NCBI RefSeq assembly: GCF_005144715.1
Contig: NZ_SWKR01000001.1
Coordinates: 310,001 to 374,000, forward strand
Origin: Sphingomonas baiyangensis
GTDB lineage: Bacteria > Pseudomonadota > Alphaproteobacteria > Sphingomonadales > Sphingomonadaceae
Direction: 5' to 3'
DNA length: 64,000 nt
The notes beneath the pieces are model-generated. The model worked only from the letters and a program-made list of their open reading frames with translations. It had not been told where the DNA came from and searched no databases. Shown here piece after piece: positions 1 to 8,781 of the stretch. Positions within the stretch are counted from its first letter, which is position 1. Each line of letters starts with the position of its first letter. Both the position numbers and the translations under genes were made by a program.

Positions 1-594
1 GTTGCAGCGGCGCGGCACCAGCGCGGGTGCGGCCTCGCACCAGTCGCCCAGGGCCACGAGCTCGCCCTCGTCGATGGCGTCGACGAACGTCACCAGATGC
101 GGGTTGGGCATCGCCACCGCGGTGAAGCGCCGCGCGCTCGGCAGACCGGGAACAATGGCGTCGATGATCTCGCCGGCGGGCAGCGCAAGCCCGACATCGC
201 CGATCGCCGTCGATACCGCGCGCGTGAAGGTCGATACCGAAACGACGCTGGGCGCGATTGGATCGGCCAACGCCACTTCGGCCATGCTGGTGGGCAGCGA
301 AGCGGTCGCCGCGCGCAGCCCCGTCGCCTCGAAGCCCAGTCGCGCCACGCAGCGCAGACCGTTGAGGCACGTCTCGGCCTCGCTGCCATCGGGATTGAGC
401 ATCCGCTGGCCGAACGCCGCGCCATTGCGCCCCGGCACCAGCAGCAGCAGCCCGTCGCCCCCCACCGGCCCCGCCCGGTCGGCCAGCGCGCGCGCCGCCA
501 TCGCCCACTGCGCGTCGGACAGCACGATCGCACGCGCGTCGATCAGCGGGAAGTCGTTGCCCGATCCCTGGCACTTGATGAAGGAGAAGCGCAT
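1..594 (-). CDS. dapF: DapF-like diaminopimelate epimerase, cut by window edge
   Basis: Partial gene read on the minus strand from ATG at 594; its 3' end lies outside the window, leaving 198 codons of a protein that is usually about 270-280 residues. The start MRFSFIKCQGSGNDFPLID matches the GxGNDF opening of diaminopimelate epimerase, NPDGSEAETCLNGLRC resembles the family's NADGSExxxCGNGxRC segment with the first catalytic Cys, and MPNPHLVTFVD matches the MGNPHxVxFV segment. Family members interconvert LL- and meso-diaminopimelate in lysine and peptidoglycan synthesis. The catalytic segment is divergent (CLNGLRC instead of CGNGxRC), so this could be a DapF paralogue or a related PrpF-type isomerase. 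The second catalytic Cys is beyond the edge and cannot be checked. Confidence 0.75.
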   Translation of the reverse strand, partial: MRFSFIKCQGSGNDFPLIDARAIVLSDAQWAMAARALADRAGPVGGDGLLLLVPGRNGAAFGQRMLNPDGSEAETCLNGLRCVARLGFEATGLRAATASLPTSMAEVALADPIAPSVVSVSTFTRAVSTAIGDVGLALPAGEIIDAIVPGLPSARRFTAVAMPNPHLVTFVDAIDEGELVALGDWCEAAPALVPRRCN

Positions 595-706
595 CGCCGT
601 CACCTAGGTCGCGCGGCGTCCGGCGACAATGCCCGCGATTGAAGCGCGCGGTCCGCGCGGCTAGGGTCGCGGGCGCTGCCACGGGGCAGTGCGTTGGCGG
701 AGCGGC

Positions 707-3220
707 ATGGACGGTATCCTATTCCTGCTCTTGCTGCTGCTCGGCGGCCTGCTCGCCAATATGCGCCGCCGCGTCGCCATGCTCGAACGCGAGCAGGCCG
801 AGTTGCGCGGCGAGATCGCGCGCATGACTGGGCCATCGCCTCAGCCGCGAGCGATGCCGGCTACGACCGTCGCCGATCGCTCCGTCCGCACGCCCACCGT
901 CACGCCGCCGCCCGTCGAGCAACCCGCTGCGCCGCCGGAACCATTGCCGACGACCGAATCCGAACTCACACGCTTCGATTTCGAAACGCTGGTGGGCGGG
1001 CGCCTGCCCATCTGGATCGGCGGCGCCGCGCTGGTGCTGGCGGGCTTCTTCCTGGTTCGCGTCGCGATCGACAGCGGGCTGATCGGCCCGGCGGTGCGTG
1101 CGACGCTTGCCGGCCTGTTCGCGCTGCTGCTCATCGCCGCGAGCGAGGTCGCACGGCGCCTGCCCGCCACGCGCGACGATCCGCGCGTCGGCCAGGTGCT
1201 CGCCGGCGCGGGCATCGCCAGCGCCTATGGCACCTTGTATCTGGTGGCGGCGATCTATCGCCTGGTCGCTCCGCTCCCCGCTTTCGTGATGATGCTGGCG
1301 ATCACCGGCGCCGCGCTTGGCCTCGCCATCCGGCAGGGCCCGCCTACCGCGGTGATGGCGCTCTTGGGCGGCTTCGCAGCGCCCCTCGTGGCCGGCTATG
1401 ATGCCGCCGGCCTCGGTGCGCTCCTCACCTATCTCGGCCTGTTCATCGCCGCGCTATTTGGGCTTGCGCGCAATCGCGGCTGGACGTGGCTGACGGTGGC
1501 GGCGGCGCTCGCGGGCTTCGGCTGGGTCAATTTCCTCGCGGTGGTCGAGGGTGGCGATGCCGTGTCGTCGACCGGCCTGTTCGTAGTCGCGCTCGCCATC
1601 GCGACTACGCTCGCGCTGCCTGCCACCGGCGCGCGCTGGCCGTGGCTGCGCGTCGCGCCGCTCGTTGCGGGGCTGGTGCAGCTCTTCGTGTTCGCGCCCG
1701 TACTTGCCTATGATGCGCTGGCATGGGGCTTCCACCTCGTGCTCGTCGGCGCCGCATTGCTGCTCGGCTGGCGCGACCGGACGCTGCTCCCCGCCGCGGT
1801 GGTTGCGGCCGCGCTCACCGTGGCGATGATCGCGCTGACCGGCGCGCAGCCGCAGCCGGGCATGACGCTGATAATTGCCGCCGTCGCCACGCTGATCCTC
1901 GCCGTGCCGGGCCTGCTGCTGTCGCGTAGCGCACGGCCCTGGGCGCTGATCGCCACGATCGGCCTCGCCGGCCCCGTGCTCGCCGCGCACGGCGCCTCAC
2001 CGTCGCTGCTGCCGCTGGCGCTCTGGTCGCTGGTCGAGGCAGTCGCAGCCCTGCTGCTCGGATGGCTGAGCTGGCGCCATCGCGATCGTGCCGCCGGCGT
2101 CGATGCCGGGCTGCTCGGCGGTGCGCTCGGGGCCGTCGCGTGCGGCGTCACCGCGCTCGCCGGCTGGTTCGGCGTCGGCGCGCTCGGCAGCGCGCTCGCG
2201 CTCGCGATGCTCGGCCTCCACGCCTGGGCACGCCGCACCGGCGCGCCCGCACTGCTCCCGGCGCTTGCTGCCCCGTTCGCCGCCGCCGCGATCGCCGCGA
2301 CGCTGCCGGCGCTGGCGCTCATTGGCGTCGCGATCGAGTCCTTGTTCGGCGATCGACTTTCCTTTGCCGGTCTGCCGCCGGCGGGCGACGTGCTGCGCTA
2401 CATCACACCGCCCGCGGGCATGGCGCTGGCCATTGCGATCCTGTCCCCCGTCGCCTTCGGCCGTTTCCGCCGCATCGTCGTGCCGCTGGCGGTGATTGGC
2501 GTGGCGGCCACGCTCTACGTCCTCGCAAAGCAGCCGCTGGCGATCGACACGCCCGAGCGATTCCTCGACTGGGGTTTCATCGAGCGCGCGCTCATCACGC
2601 AGGCATTGCTGCTCGGAGCGTGGCTCCTCGCCCGCGCCGGCCGCGCGCGCCGCAGCGCCGACACGCTGCTCGTCATCGGTCTCGCGCGCATCGCATGGTT
2701 CGATCTGCTGCTGCTCAATCCCGTCGCGGTCGAACAGGCGGTCGGCAGTCTGCCGCTGCTCAACGCCGCGGTGCTGCACCCCGCCCTGGCCGCGCTGGTC
2801 TGCTGGCGCTGGCCCAATCCGGGGCGCCGCGTGCGCATCGCCGCGATGGTGCTGACGCTTGCGGCGGCGCTCGCGCTCGTGCGTCAGGTCGCGCACGGCA
2901 CGCTGCTCACCGGCCCCGTAGGCGTCGCCGAGAATTGGGGCTATTCGGCCGCGATGCTGATCCTGTCGGCGCTCTGGCTGTGGCGCGGCATCGTCGGCGG
3001 CGCGCGCGAGCTGCGTTATGCGGGTCTTGGCCTCGCACTTATCGTCTCGCTCAAGGTGTTCACCATCGATGTAGCGTTCGAGGGATTGTTGCGCGTCGTG
3101 TCGTTCCTCGGCATCGGCGTCGCGCTCATCGCGATCAGCTGGGTCTATACGCGCTTCGTCACCCCCGCGAGCCGCCGGGCAGCCGATAGTGATCCGCCAC
3201 CCGATCGAGCGCCAGCATGA
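707..3220 (+). CDS. DUF2339 polytopic membrane protein
   Basis: Protein of 837 residues. A short N-terminal hydrophobic helix (GILFLLLLLLGGLLANM) is followed by a charged coiled-coil-like stretch, a Pro-rich linker, and then a long series of Ala/Leu-rich membrane helices to the C-terminus. This layout and the entry segment LVGGRLPIWIGGAALVLAGF match the DUF2339 family of large membrane proteins of unknown function. The ATG at 707 is preferred over a longer reading at 689 because GGAG lies 4 bases before it. The 3' end overlaps the convergent DUF6456 gene by 62 bases. No enzyme motif is visible; the function is unknown. Confidence 0.85.
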   Translation: MDGILFLLLLLLGGLLANMRRRVAMLEREQAELRGEIARMTGPSPQPRAMPATTVADRSVRTPTVTPPPVEQPAAPPEPLPTTESELTRFDFETLVGGRLPIWIGGAALVLAGFFLVRVAIDSGLIGPAVRATLAGLFALLLIAASEVARRLPATRDDPRVGQVLAGAGIASAYGTLYLVAAIYRLVAPLPAFVMMLAITGAALGLAIRQGPPTAVMALLGGFAAPLVAGYDAAGLGALLTYLGLFIAALFGLARNRGWTWLTVAAALAGFGWVNFLAVVEGGDAVSSTGLFVVALAIATTLALPATGARWPWLRVAPLVAGLVQLFVFAPVLAYDALAWGFHLVLVGAALLLGWRDRTLLPAAVVAAALTVAMIALTGAQPQPGMTLIIAAVATLILAVPGLLLSRSARPWALIATIGLAGPVLAAHGASPSLLPLALWSLVEAVAALLLGWLSWRHRDRAAGVDAGLLGGALGAVACGVTALAGWFGVGALGSALALAMLGLHAWARRTGAPALLPALAAPFAAAAIAATLPALALIGVAIESLFGDRLSFAGLPPAGDVLRYITPPAGMALAIAILSPVAFGRFRRIVVPLAVIGVAATLYVLAKQPLAIDTPERFLDWGFIERALITQALLLGAWLLARAGRARRSADTLLVIGLARIAWFDLLLLNPVAVEQAVGSLPLLNAAVLHPALAALVCWRWPNPGRRVRIAAMVLTLAAALALVRQVAHGTLLTGPVGVAENWGYSAAMLILSALWLWRGIVGGARELRYAGLGLALIVSLKVFTIDVAFEGLLRVVSFLGIGVALIAISWVYTRFVTPASRRAADSDPPPDRAPA

Positions 3221-3650
3221 GCACCACGCGCCCCGCGCGCGCCGGCCAGCCGAGCGCCTTTTCGGCCACCGGCATGCCCTCGCCCGCGCACACCACGCGC
3301 CACAATATGTCGGCCAGCCCCGGCCCCGCCGCGGCGATCGCGGCATCGAAGCGGCGCTTGGCCGATAGCTGCGCCAGTGTTGGGTCGAGCGCCTCGGGCG
3401 CCGCGCGTCGCCCACGTGCAGCGGGTGCTGCGTCCCACGCCATCGTCACGCGCGAGCCCAGGCTCGCCGTCTCGTAATCGGCGCGCAGCCGCTCGCCCGC
3501 CTCGAACCGCCGCGCATCGACCAGCCCGCGCGCGCGCAGCCAGCTGAGCGGCGATTCGGCGCGATTGACGCGCACCGATCGGCGCCCGCGCTCCGGCGGC
3601 CGCTCGCTCGCGCGCCCATCCTCGAAAGCCACGTCGGCCAGATCGCGCAT
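3159..3650 (-). CDS. DUF6456 domain protein
   Basis: Protein of 163 residues. The body, from ESPLSWLRARG through RLRADYE, VTMAWDAAP and LDPTLAQLSAKRRFDAAI to ILWRVVCAGEGMPVAEKALGW and LMLALDRVADHY, matches DUF6456, an alphaproteobacterial domain found alone or behind helix-turn-helix regions. The C-terminal half, with GWPARAGRVVL, looks helical and could bind DNA; that is inference. It is transcribed divergently from an XRE regulator across 90 bases containing a palindrome, so the two may be regulated together. Its last 62 bases overlap the end of the DUF2339 gene on the other strand. Confidence 0.8.
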   Translation of the reverse strand: MRDLADVAFEDGRASERPPERGRRSVRVNRAESPLSWLRARGLVDARRFEAGERLRADYETASLGSRVTMAWDAAPAARGRRAAPEALDPTLAQLSAKRRFDAAIAAAGPGLADILWRVVCAGEGMPVAEKALGWPARAGRVVLMLALDRVADHYRLPGGSRG

Positions 3651-3701
3651 CGCCGTTCCTCCATTCGATTCGCATGCCCGCTTGCCATTTAGGTGCTGAT
3701 G

Positions 3702-3721
3702 TAGGAAAGTGATTTATCCTA
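3702..3721. promoter_or_regulatory. Candidate operator palindrome between divergent genes
   Basis: Inverted repeat TAGGA-N10-TCCTA, 19 bases before the ATG of the XRE regulator at 3741 and inside the divergent promoter region shared with the DUF6456 gene. Five-base arms about 1.5 helical turns apart in AT-rich DNA would suit a dimeric helix-turn-helix repressor, so autoregulation is plausible. This is inferred only from symmetry and position. Confidence 0.4.
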
Positions 3722-3740
3722 TCTGGTTTTTGGGGTCGGA

Positions 3741-4298
3741 ATGATAACCGCCATTCGTGAAGTGCGCCGCGCACGCAATCTGACGCTCGAAGACGTCGCG
3801 CGGCGCTGCGATCCGCCCACCACCGCGCAGACGATCGGCCGGCTCGAAACGGGCATGCGCACCGTCTCGGTCGGCTGGCTCAATCGCATCGCCGCTGCCC
3901 TCGGCGTCGATGCGGCCGATCTGGTGCGCCTGCCCGAACGGCCCGACATCGCCGTTGCCGCGCTGCTAGACGGCAATGGCGCCACTGCCCCGCAACGCGC
4001 CGCCAGCGTGGTGCCGCCGCGCGCCGAGCCCGATATGGTCGCGGTGCTCGTGCGCGCCGCCGTTGCTGACTATCGCGCCGGCGATCAGCTATGGTGCCGC
4101 CGCCTCGCGCCCGACGCCTTTGCGAGCGCGCTCAATCGCGACGTGCTCGTGCCGGGCCGTGCCGGCCGCTACGGCTTCGGCCGGCTGGTGCAGCACGATG
4201 GCCTCGCGCTGCTCCCGCTCGATCGCGGCGCGCGCGCTGAGCCGCTTGGCGATCCGGCGTGGATCGCCGTCGCCACCCAGTTGGTCCGCGCGCTCTGA
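3741..4298 (+). CDS. XRE-family helix-turn-helix regulator
   Basis: Protein of 185 residues. The first 60 residues (IREVRRARNLTLEDVARRC ... IGRLETGMRTVSVGWLNRIA ... LGV) are a Cro/C1-type HTH. The remaining 120 residues have no recognised ligand domain, but contain a phage-repressor-like stretch (DQLWCRRLAPDAFASALNRD ... GRFGRLVQHDGLALLPLD-like) that may be a degenerate S24/LexA-like dimerisation fold; this is inference and no Ser-Lys dyad is evident. A TAGGA-N10-TCCTA palindrome just upstream is a candidate autoregulatory site. The helicase gene follows after 46 bases. Confidence 0.8.
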   Translation: MITAIREVRRARNLTLEDVARRCDPPTTAQTIGRLETGMRTVSVGWLNRIAAALGVDAADLVRLPERPDIAVAALLDGNGATAPQRAASVVPPRAEPDMVAVLVRAAVADYRAGDQLWCRRLAPDAFASALNRDVLVPGRAGRYGFGRLVQHDGLALLPLDRGARAEPLGDPAWIAVATQLVRAL

Positions 4299-4344
4299 CC
4301 CTTAGCCGGTTGCCAATCTGTTCCGCGCGGCCGATAAGCCGCCG

Positions 4345-7044
4345 ATGCTGCGCTTTCCTGCTCTCCACGCCAGCCATGCCGGCGTCTGGATCGCCGATGA
4401 CGAAGGTGTGCGCGGCCTGTCGCGCGGCGAGGCGATCCGCATCGCCGCCGACACGCCCGTCATCCTGCTCAACGCGCCGCTCGGCGGGCAGCGGCTCGGC
4501 TATGCCGATCTGTCGGGTCTCGATCTGCTCGAGCTGTTCGCCTTCCTGTTCCCTGCGCGCTTCGCGGTGCCGACGCCTGCCGGCCTCGCGCGCGCGCTCG
4601 GCATCGCGCCGCCTGCCGACGAGGCCGCCGTCGCGCCGTTCCTGCGTGACGCGACGCTGGCACTGCTCGCCACGCTCGACGGCGACTGGCCCGAGCGCGA
4701 AGGCGCATGGACGGCGGCACAGTCGCTCGCCCGCGCGCGCTGGCCCTGGGCGCCGTTGATCGCGCACCGCATCGCCAAGCCGAGGACCGCCGAACGCTGG
4801 CTGTTCGCGCGCCTGCCCGAATGGGAGGAAGCCGCGCCGCGCCCCGCGCCGCGCACGGTGACGATCGACGAGGATGCCGTGCTCACCCGCCTGCACGGCC
4901 TGACGGGCGCCGGCGCCGAGACGCGGCCCGGCCAGCGCAGCTTCGCCACTGCCGCCGCGCAGGCCTTCGCCCCGCGCGCGGTGCGCGATGCGCCCAATCT
5001 TGTGCTCGCCGAAGCGGGCACCGGCATCGGCAAGACCCTGGGCTATCTCGCCCCCGCCTCGCTCTGGGCCGAGCGCGCGGGCGGCGCCGTCTGGGTGTCG
5101 ACCTTCACCAAGGCGCTGCAACGCCAGCTGGGGCATGAAGGCGCGCGGCTCATCGCCGACCCCGCCGAACGCCGCCGCCGCATCGTCACGCGCAAGGGCC
5201 GCGAGAATTATCTCTGCCTGCTCAATCTCGAGGATGCGTTGCAGGGCGGTTTCGCCGGCCGCGCCGCAATCCTCGCGCATCTGGTCGCGCGCTGGGCCGC
5301 CTACAGCGCCGATGGCGACATGGTGGGCGGCGACCTGCCCGGCTGGCTGCCGCAACTGTTCCGCCGCAACGGCTCGACCGCGCTCACCGATCGGCGCGGC
5401 GAGTGCGTCTATGCGGGTTGCCCGCATTATCGCAAATGCTTCATCGAACGCGCCGCGCGCGCCAGCGTCGAGGCCGATCTGGTGATCGCCAACCACGCAC
5501 TGGTGATGGTCAACGCAGCGCGCGGGCGCGAGGCTGCCAGCCGCCCCACGCGCTATGTGTTCGACGAGGGGCATCACCTGTTCGAGGCCGCCGATTCGAT
5601 GTTCGGCGTCGCGCTCTCGGGCAGCGAGACGATCGAACTGCGTCGCTGGGTGACCGGCCCCGAGGGCACTGCGCGCGGTCGCCGTCGCGGGCTTGCCGCG
5701 CGCCTCTCCGACGTTGCCAGCTATGACGAGGCCGGCGGCCGCGCGATCAACGACGCGGTCGAGGCCGCGCGCGCACTCGCGTCCGACGGCTGGATCGGCC
5801 GCATCGCCGAGGGGCAGCCCTTCGGCGCGATCGAGCGGCTGCTCGCCGCCGTGCGCGGCCTCGTCTATGCGCGCGCCACCGACGGCGCCGAAGATGCCGG
5901 CTACGGCCTCGAAACCGAACTCGCCGAGCCCGATGCCGCGCTGGTCGAAGCCGCCGCCGACGCTGCGCACGCGCTCGACGCGCTGCTGCGCCCGCTGGTC
6001 GCGCTCGGTCGCCGGCTCGAGGCGGTGCTTGCCGACGCGCCCGACTGGATGGACGCGCCGGCGCGCGCGCGCATCGAAGGCGCGATCGCCTCGCTCGGGT
6101 GGCGCGCCGATACCGTCGCGGCATGGAGCGCGCTCGCGCAGCGCATCGGCGGCCCCGCCGACCCCGATTTTGTCGACTGGCTTGCGGTCGATCGCGTCGA
6201 GGGCCGCGAATGGGACATCGGCGTGCATCGCCGCTGGCTCGATCCGATGCGCCCCTTCGCCGAAGCGGTGCTCAAGCCCGCGCACGGCGTGCTCGTTACC
6301 TCGGCCACGCTGCGCGCCGGCGGCGACTGGGACATGGCCGATGCGCGCGCCGGCGCACCGCATCTCGTGCGCCCGCCGACGCGCTTCGAGGCGCCCAGTC
6401 CCTTCGACTATGCGGCGCGCGCGCGCGTGTTGCTCGTCACCGATGTCAAGCGCGGCGACCTGCCCGGGCTCGCCAACGCCTATGCCCGGCTTATCGCGGC
6501 GGCGGGCGGCGGTACGCTGGGGCTGTTCACCGCGATCCGCCGGCTTCGCTTCGTCCATGCGCGCATTGCCGACCGGCTAGCGCGCGAGGGGCTGCCGCTG
6601 CTCGCCCAGCATGTCGACCCCATCGACACCGGCACGCTGGTCGACATCTTCCGCGACGATCCGCGCGCTTCGCTCATCGGCACCGACGCGCTGCGCGACG
6701 GCGTTGACGTACCCGGCCGCTCGCTTCGGCTGGTGGTGATGGAAGGCGTGCCCTGGCCCAAGCCCGGCGTGCTGCACGCCGCGCGCCGTCTCGCCGAAGG
6801 CGGACGCGAGCATGACGACCGCATCGTGCGTGCGCGGCTGGCACAGGCCTTCGGCCGCCTCATCCGCCGCGCCGACGACGCCGGCGCCTTCGTGCTGCTC
6901 TCCTCCGCCTGCCCCAGCCGTCTGCTTACGGCCTTTCCGCCGGGCACGCCGATCGACAAGGTGACGCTCGACGATGCCGTCGAGATGGCGCGCGGGCTGG
7001 CCAAGGGCCCCGGCATCGGGCAAGAGGCGACCGAACGCGCCTGA
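4345..7044 (+). CDS. DinG/XPD-like ATP-dependent DNA helicase
   Basis: Superfamily 2 helicase of 899 residues. A family-specific N-terminal region of about 190 residues precedes the motor. Walker A is AEAGTGIGKTLGY at about residue 227, the Walker B/DEAH-type box is VFDEGHH at about 407, and motif VI is LAQAFGRLIRRADD at about 833. Between motifs I and II lie ENYLCLLN and ECVYAGCPHYRKCF, giving four Cys that match the 4Fe-4S ligands of XPD/DinG enzymes. Such enzymes unwind DNA 5' to 3' and resolve R-loops or damaged forks. It is longer than E. coli DinG because of the N-terminal extension, which I do not recognise. A phosphatase gene follows after 10 bases, probably cotranscribed. Confidence 0.88.
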   Translation: MLRFPALHASHAGVWIADDEGVRGLSRGEAIRIAADTPVILLNAPLGGQRLGYADLSGLDLLELFAFLFPARFAVPTPAGLARALGIAPPADEAAVAPFLRDATLALLATLDGDWPEREGAWTAAQSLARARWPWAPLIAHRIAKPRTAERWLFARLPEWEEAAPRPAPRTVTIDEDAVLTRLHGLTGAGAETRPGQRSFATAAAQAFAPRAVRDAPNLVLAEAGTGIGKTLGYLAPASLWAERAGGAVWVSTFTKALQRQLGHEGARLIADPAERRRRIVTRKGRENYLCLLNLEDALQGGFAGRAAILAHLVARWAAYSADGDMVGGDLPGWLPQLFRRNGSTALTDRRGECVYAGCPHYRKCFIERAARASVEADLVIANHALVMVNAARGREAASRPTRYVFDEGHHLFEAADSMFGVALSGSETIELRRWVTGPEGTARGRRRGLAARLSDVASYDEAGGRAINDAVEAARALASDGWIGRIAEGQPFGAIERLLAAVRGLVYARATDGAEDAGYGLETELAEPDAALVEAAADAAHALDALLRPLVALGRRLEAVLADAPDWMDAPARARIEGAIASLGWRADTVAAWSALAQRIGGPADPDFVDWLAVDRVEGREWDIGVHRRWLDPMRPFAEAVLKPAHGVLVTSATLRAGGDWDMADARAGAPHLVRPPTRFEAPSPFDYAARARVLLVTDVKRGDLPGLANAYARLIAAAGGGTLGLFTAIRRLRFVHARIADRLAREGLPLLAQHVDPIDTGTLVDIFRDDPRASLIGTDALRDGVDVPGRSLRLVVMEGVPWPKPGVLHAARRLAEGGREHDDRIVRARLAQAFGRLIRRADDAGAFVLLSSACPSRLLTAFPPGTPIDKVTLDDAVEMARGLAKGPGIGQEATERA

Positions 7045-7054
7045 CGGAGAGAAC

Positions 7055-7594
7055 ATGCCGACGCTGACGCTGCTGCGCCACGCCAAGTCGAGCTGGAACG
7101 ATCCGGTATCGCGCGACTTCGACCGGCCATTGAACGCGCGCGGTCGCAAGGCCGCGGTCACGATGGGCCGCGAATTGCGCCGTGAGGGGCTGGCCTTCGA
7201 TCACGTCATCGCCTCCCCCGCTACTCGCGTAACCGAGACGATCGACGGCTTCGCCCAAGGGTTCGGCGAGACGATGGCGCCTGCATGGGATCGCCGCATC
7301 TATCTGGCTTCCGCCGCAACGCTCATCGACGTGCTGCACGGCCTGCCGGCCGATGCCGCAAGCGCGCTGATGGTCGGCCACAATCCGGGGCTCGAGGATT
7401 TGGTGCTGCTGCTCGTGCCCGACACCGCCGGCGATGCGCTGCGCGCCGAGGTCGAGATCAAATATCCGACGGCGGCGGTCGCGACGCTCGAATGGGAGGG
7501 CGGCTGGGCCGATCTGCGCGAGGGCGGCGCGCGGCTGACGCGCTTCGTGCGTCCCCGCGATCTCGACGCGTCGCTCGGCCCCGACGGCGATTGA
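7055..7594 (+). CDS. SixA-type histidine phosphatase
   Basis: Protein of 179 residues starting MPTLTLLRHAKSSWNDP. The RHAKS motif is the SixA subgroup version of the RHG phosphatase signature with the phospho-accepting His. A second active-site Arg/His pair is visible around SPATRV and MVGHNPGLEDL. SixA dephosphorylates phosphohistidine in HPt or PTS proteins; the substrate here is not known. The ATG at 7055 is chosen because GGAGA ends 4 bases before it and the residues encoded upstream overlap the helicase end without homology. It follows the helicase by 10 bases. Confidence 0.85.
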   Translation: MPTLTLLRHAKSSWNDPVSRDFDRPLNARGRKAAVTMGRELRREGLAFDHVIASPATRVTETIDGFAQGFGETMAPAWDRRIYLASAATLIDVLHGLPADAASALMVGHNPGLEDLVLLLVPDTAGDALRAEVEIKYPTAAVATLEWEGGWADLREGGARLTRFVRPRDLDASLGPDGD

Positions 7595-7610
7595 GCCGCC
7601 GCAGGCCGCC

Positions 7611-7772
7611 TTAGAAATCGATCGCGATACCCTTCAGCTCCCAGTCGCCATAGCGCACGGGGTTTTGCCCCAATGGATCGTCCTTCGATTCAGGCACGGG
7701 TTCGGGGGCCGGCACCGGCGGGCTTTTCGAAAGATATTCCGGGGGTTTCACATGCTCGGGACGCTTGCCCAT
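7611..7772 (-). CDS. DUF1674 protein (SDHAF4-like assembly factor)
   Basis: Small protein of 53 residues. The Pro-rich N-terminus leads to the conserved C-terminal block DPLGQNPVRYGDWELKGIAIDF, which matches DUF1674/SDHAF4 (typically DPTRYGDWExxGRxxDF). In mitochondria SDHAF4 binds flavinylated SdhA and helps join it to SdhB; bacterial members are presumed to do the same. The start is the ATG at 7772, 6 bases after a GGAG. A much longer reading through this frame overlaps htpX and rsmB antisense and is not real. It diverges from htpX across 69 bases. Confidence 0.85.
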   Translation of the reverse strand: MGKRPEHVKPPEYLSKSPPVPAPEPVPESKDDPLGQNPVRYGDWELKGIAIDF

Positions 7773-7841
7773 CGCTCGCTCCGTCGAAATTGAAAATCGG
7801 CGTGGTTGCGCCCACATCGGTGCCCGAAGGAGCGAGTGCAA

Positions 7842-8777
7842 GTGAACCAGGTGAAGACGACGATGCTGCTGGCGGCGCTGACCGCGCTGTTCATGGGACT
7901 GGGTTTCATGATCGGCGGGCGCGCGGGCGCGATGCTCGCGCTGATCGTCGCGGCGGGCATGAACCTGTTCACCTTCTGGAACGCCGACAAGATCGTGCTC
8001 AGGATGCACGGCGCGCGTCAGGTGGATGACGCCTCGGCGCCCGAATTCGTCAGCATGGTGCGCGAACTGGCGCAGCGCGCGCAGCTGCCGATGCCCAAGG
8101 TCTACATCATCGATTCGCCGCACCCCAACGCCTTCGCCACCGGCCGCAATCCTGAGAACGCCGCAGTCGCAGCCACCACCGGCCTGATGCAGATCCTCGA
8201 TCGCGAGGAAATCCGCGGCGTGATGGCGCACGAACTGGCGCATGTGAAGAACCGCGACACGCTCATCATGACGATGGTGGCGACGATCGCGGGTGCCATC
8301 TCGATGCTCGCCAATTTCGGACTGTTCTTCCGCTCGGGTGACGATCGCGGATCGATGTTCGCCACCATCGCGGCGGTGATCGTCGCGCCGTTCGCGGCGA
8401 TGATCGTGCAGATGGCGATCAGCCGCACGCGCGAATATGGCGCCGATCGCGGTGGCGCCGAGATTTCGGGCAACCCGCAGGCGCTCGCCTCGGCACTCGC
8501 CAAGCTCGCGCAGGGTGCCGCGCGCACGCCCAATCCCGTGAGCGAGCGCAATCCTGCTGCCGCCCAGCTCTATATCGTGCCGACCGGCGTCGGCGAGCTG
8601 TTCTCGACGCACCCCGACACCGGCAAGCGCATCGCCGCATTGCAGGCGATCGCGGACGAGATCGGCAGCTCGCCGCCCGCTCCCGGCCGCTTCGAGGTGC
8701 CCGGCGCCCGCCGCGGGGCATCGGTGCCGCCCACCTCGCGCCGCCGTTCGAGCGCGCTCGACCCGCACGGCCGCTGA
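7842..8777 (+). CDS. htpX: HtpX zinc metalloprotease (M48)
   Basis: Inner-membrane protease of 311 residues that degrades misfolded membrane proteins. Two N-terminal helices ([35 protein letters not shown]), the zinc site [13 protein letters not shown] (HExxH) at about residue 140 and two further helices ([34 protein letters not shown]) match the family; [16 protein letters not shown] carries the third zinc ligand Glu. The GTG at 7842 is chosen because AAGGAG lies 9 bases before it; a GTG at 7836 is only 3 bases from that site. It heads a same-strand run with rsmB and rpe, with 4 bases to rsmB. Confidence 0.93.
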   Translation: MNQVKTTMLLAALTALFMGLGFMIGGRAGAMLALIVAAGMNLFTFWNADKIVLRMHGARQVDDASAPEFVSMVRELAQRAQLPMPKVYIIDSPHPNAFATGRNPENAAVAATTGLMQILDREEIRGVMAHELAHVKNRDTLIMTMVATIAGAISMLANFGLFFRSGDDRGSMFATIAAVIVAPFAAMIVQMAISRTREYGADRGGAEISGNPQALASALAKLAQGAARTPNPVSERNPAAAQLYIVPTGVGELFSTHPDTGKRIAALQAIADEIGSSPPAPGRFEVPGARRGASVPPTSRRRSSALDPHGR

Positions 8778-8781
8778 CGCG

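Noticed and set aside
4132-6558. Antisense open frame of 808 residues across the helicase gene
   Set aside because: High-GC antisense frame with Arg/Gly/Ala-biased, motif-free sequence opposite a clear helicase. It is a shadow, as are similar long frames at 12472-14130, 16967-19819, 43141-45555 and 61559-63472.
7775-7836. Inverted repeat CTCGCTCC ... GGAGCGAG between DUF1674 and htpX
   Set aside because: Both arms are the ribosome sites of the two divergent genes; the symmetry is explained by that.
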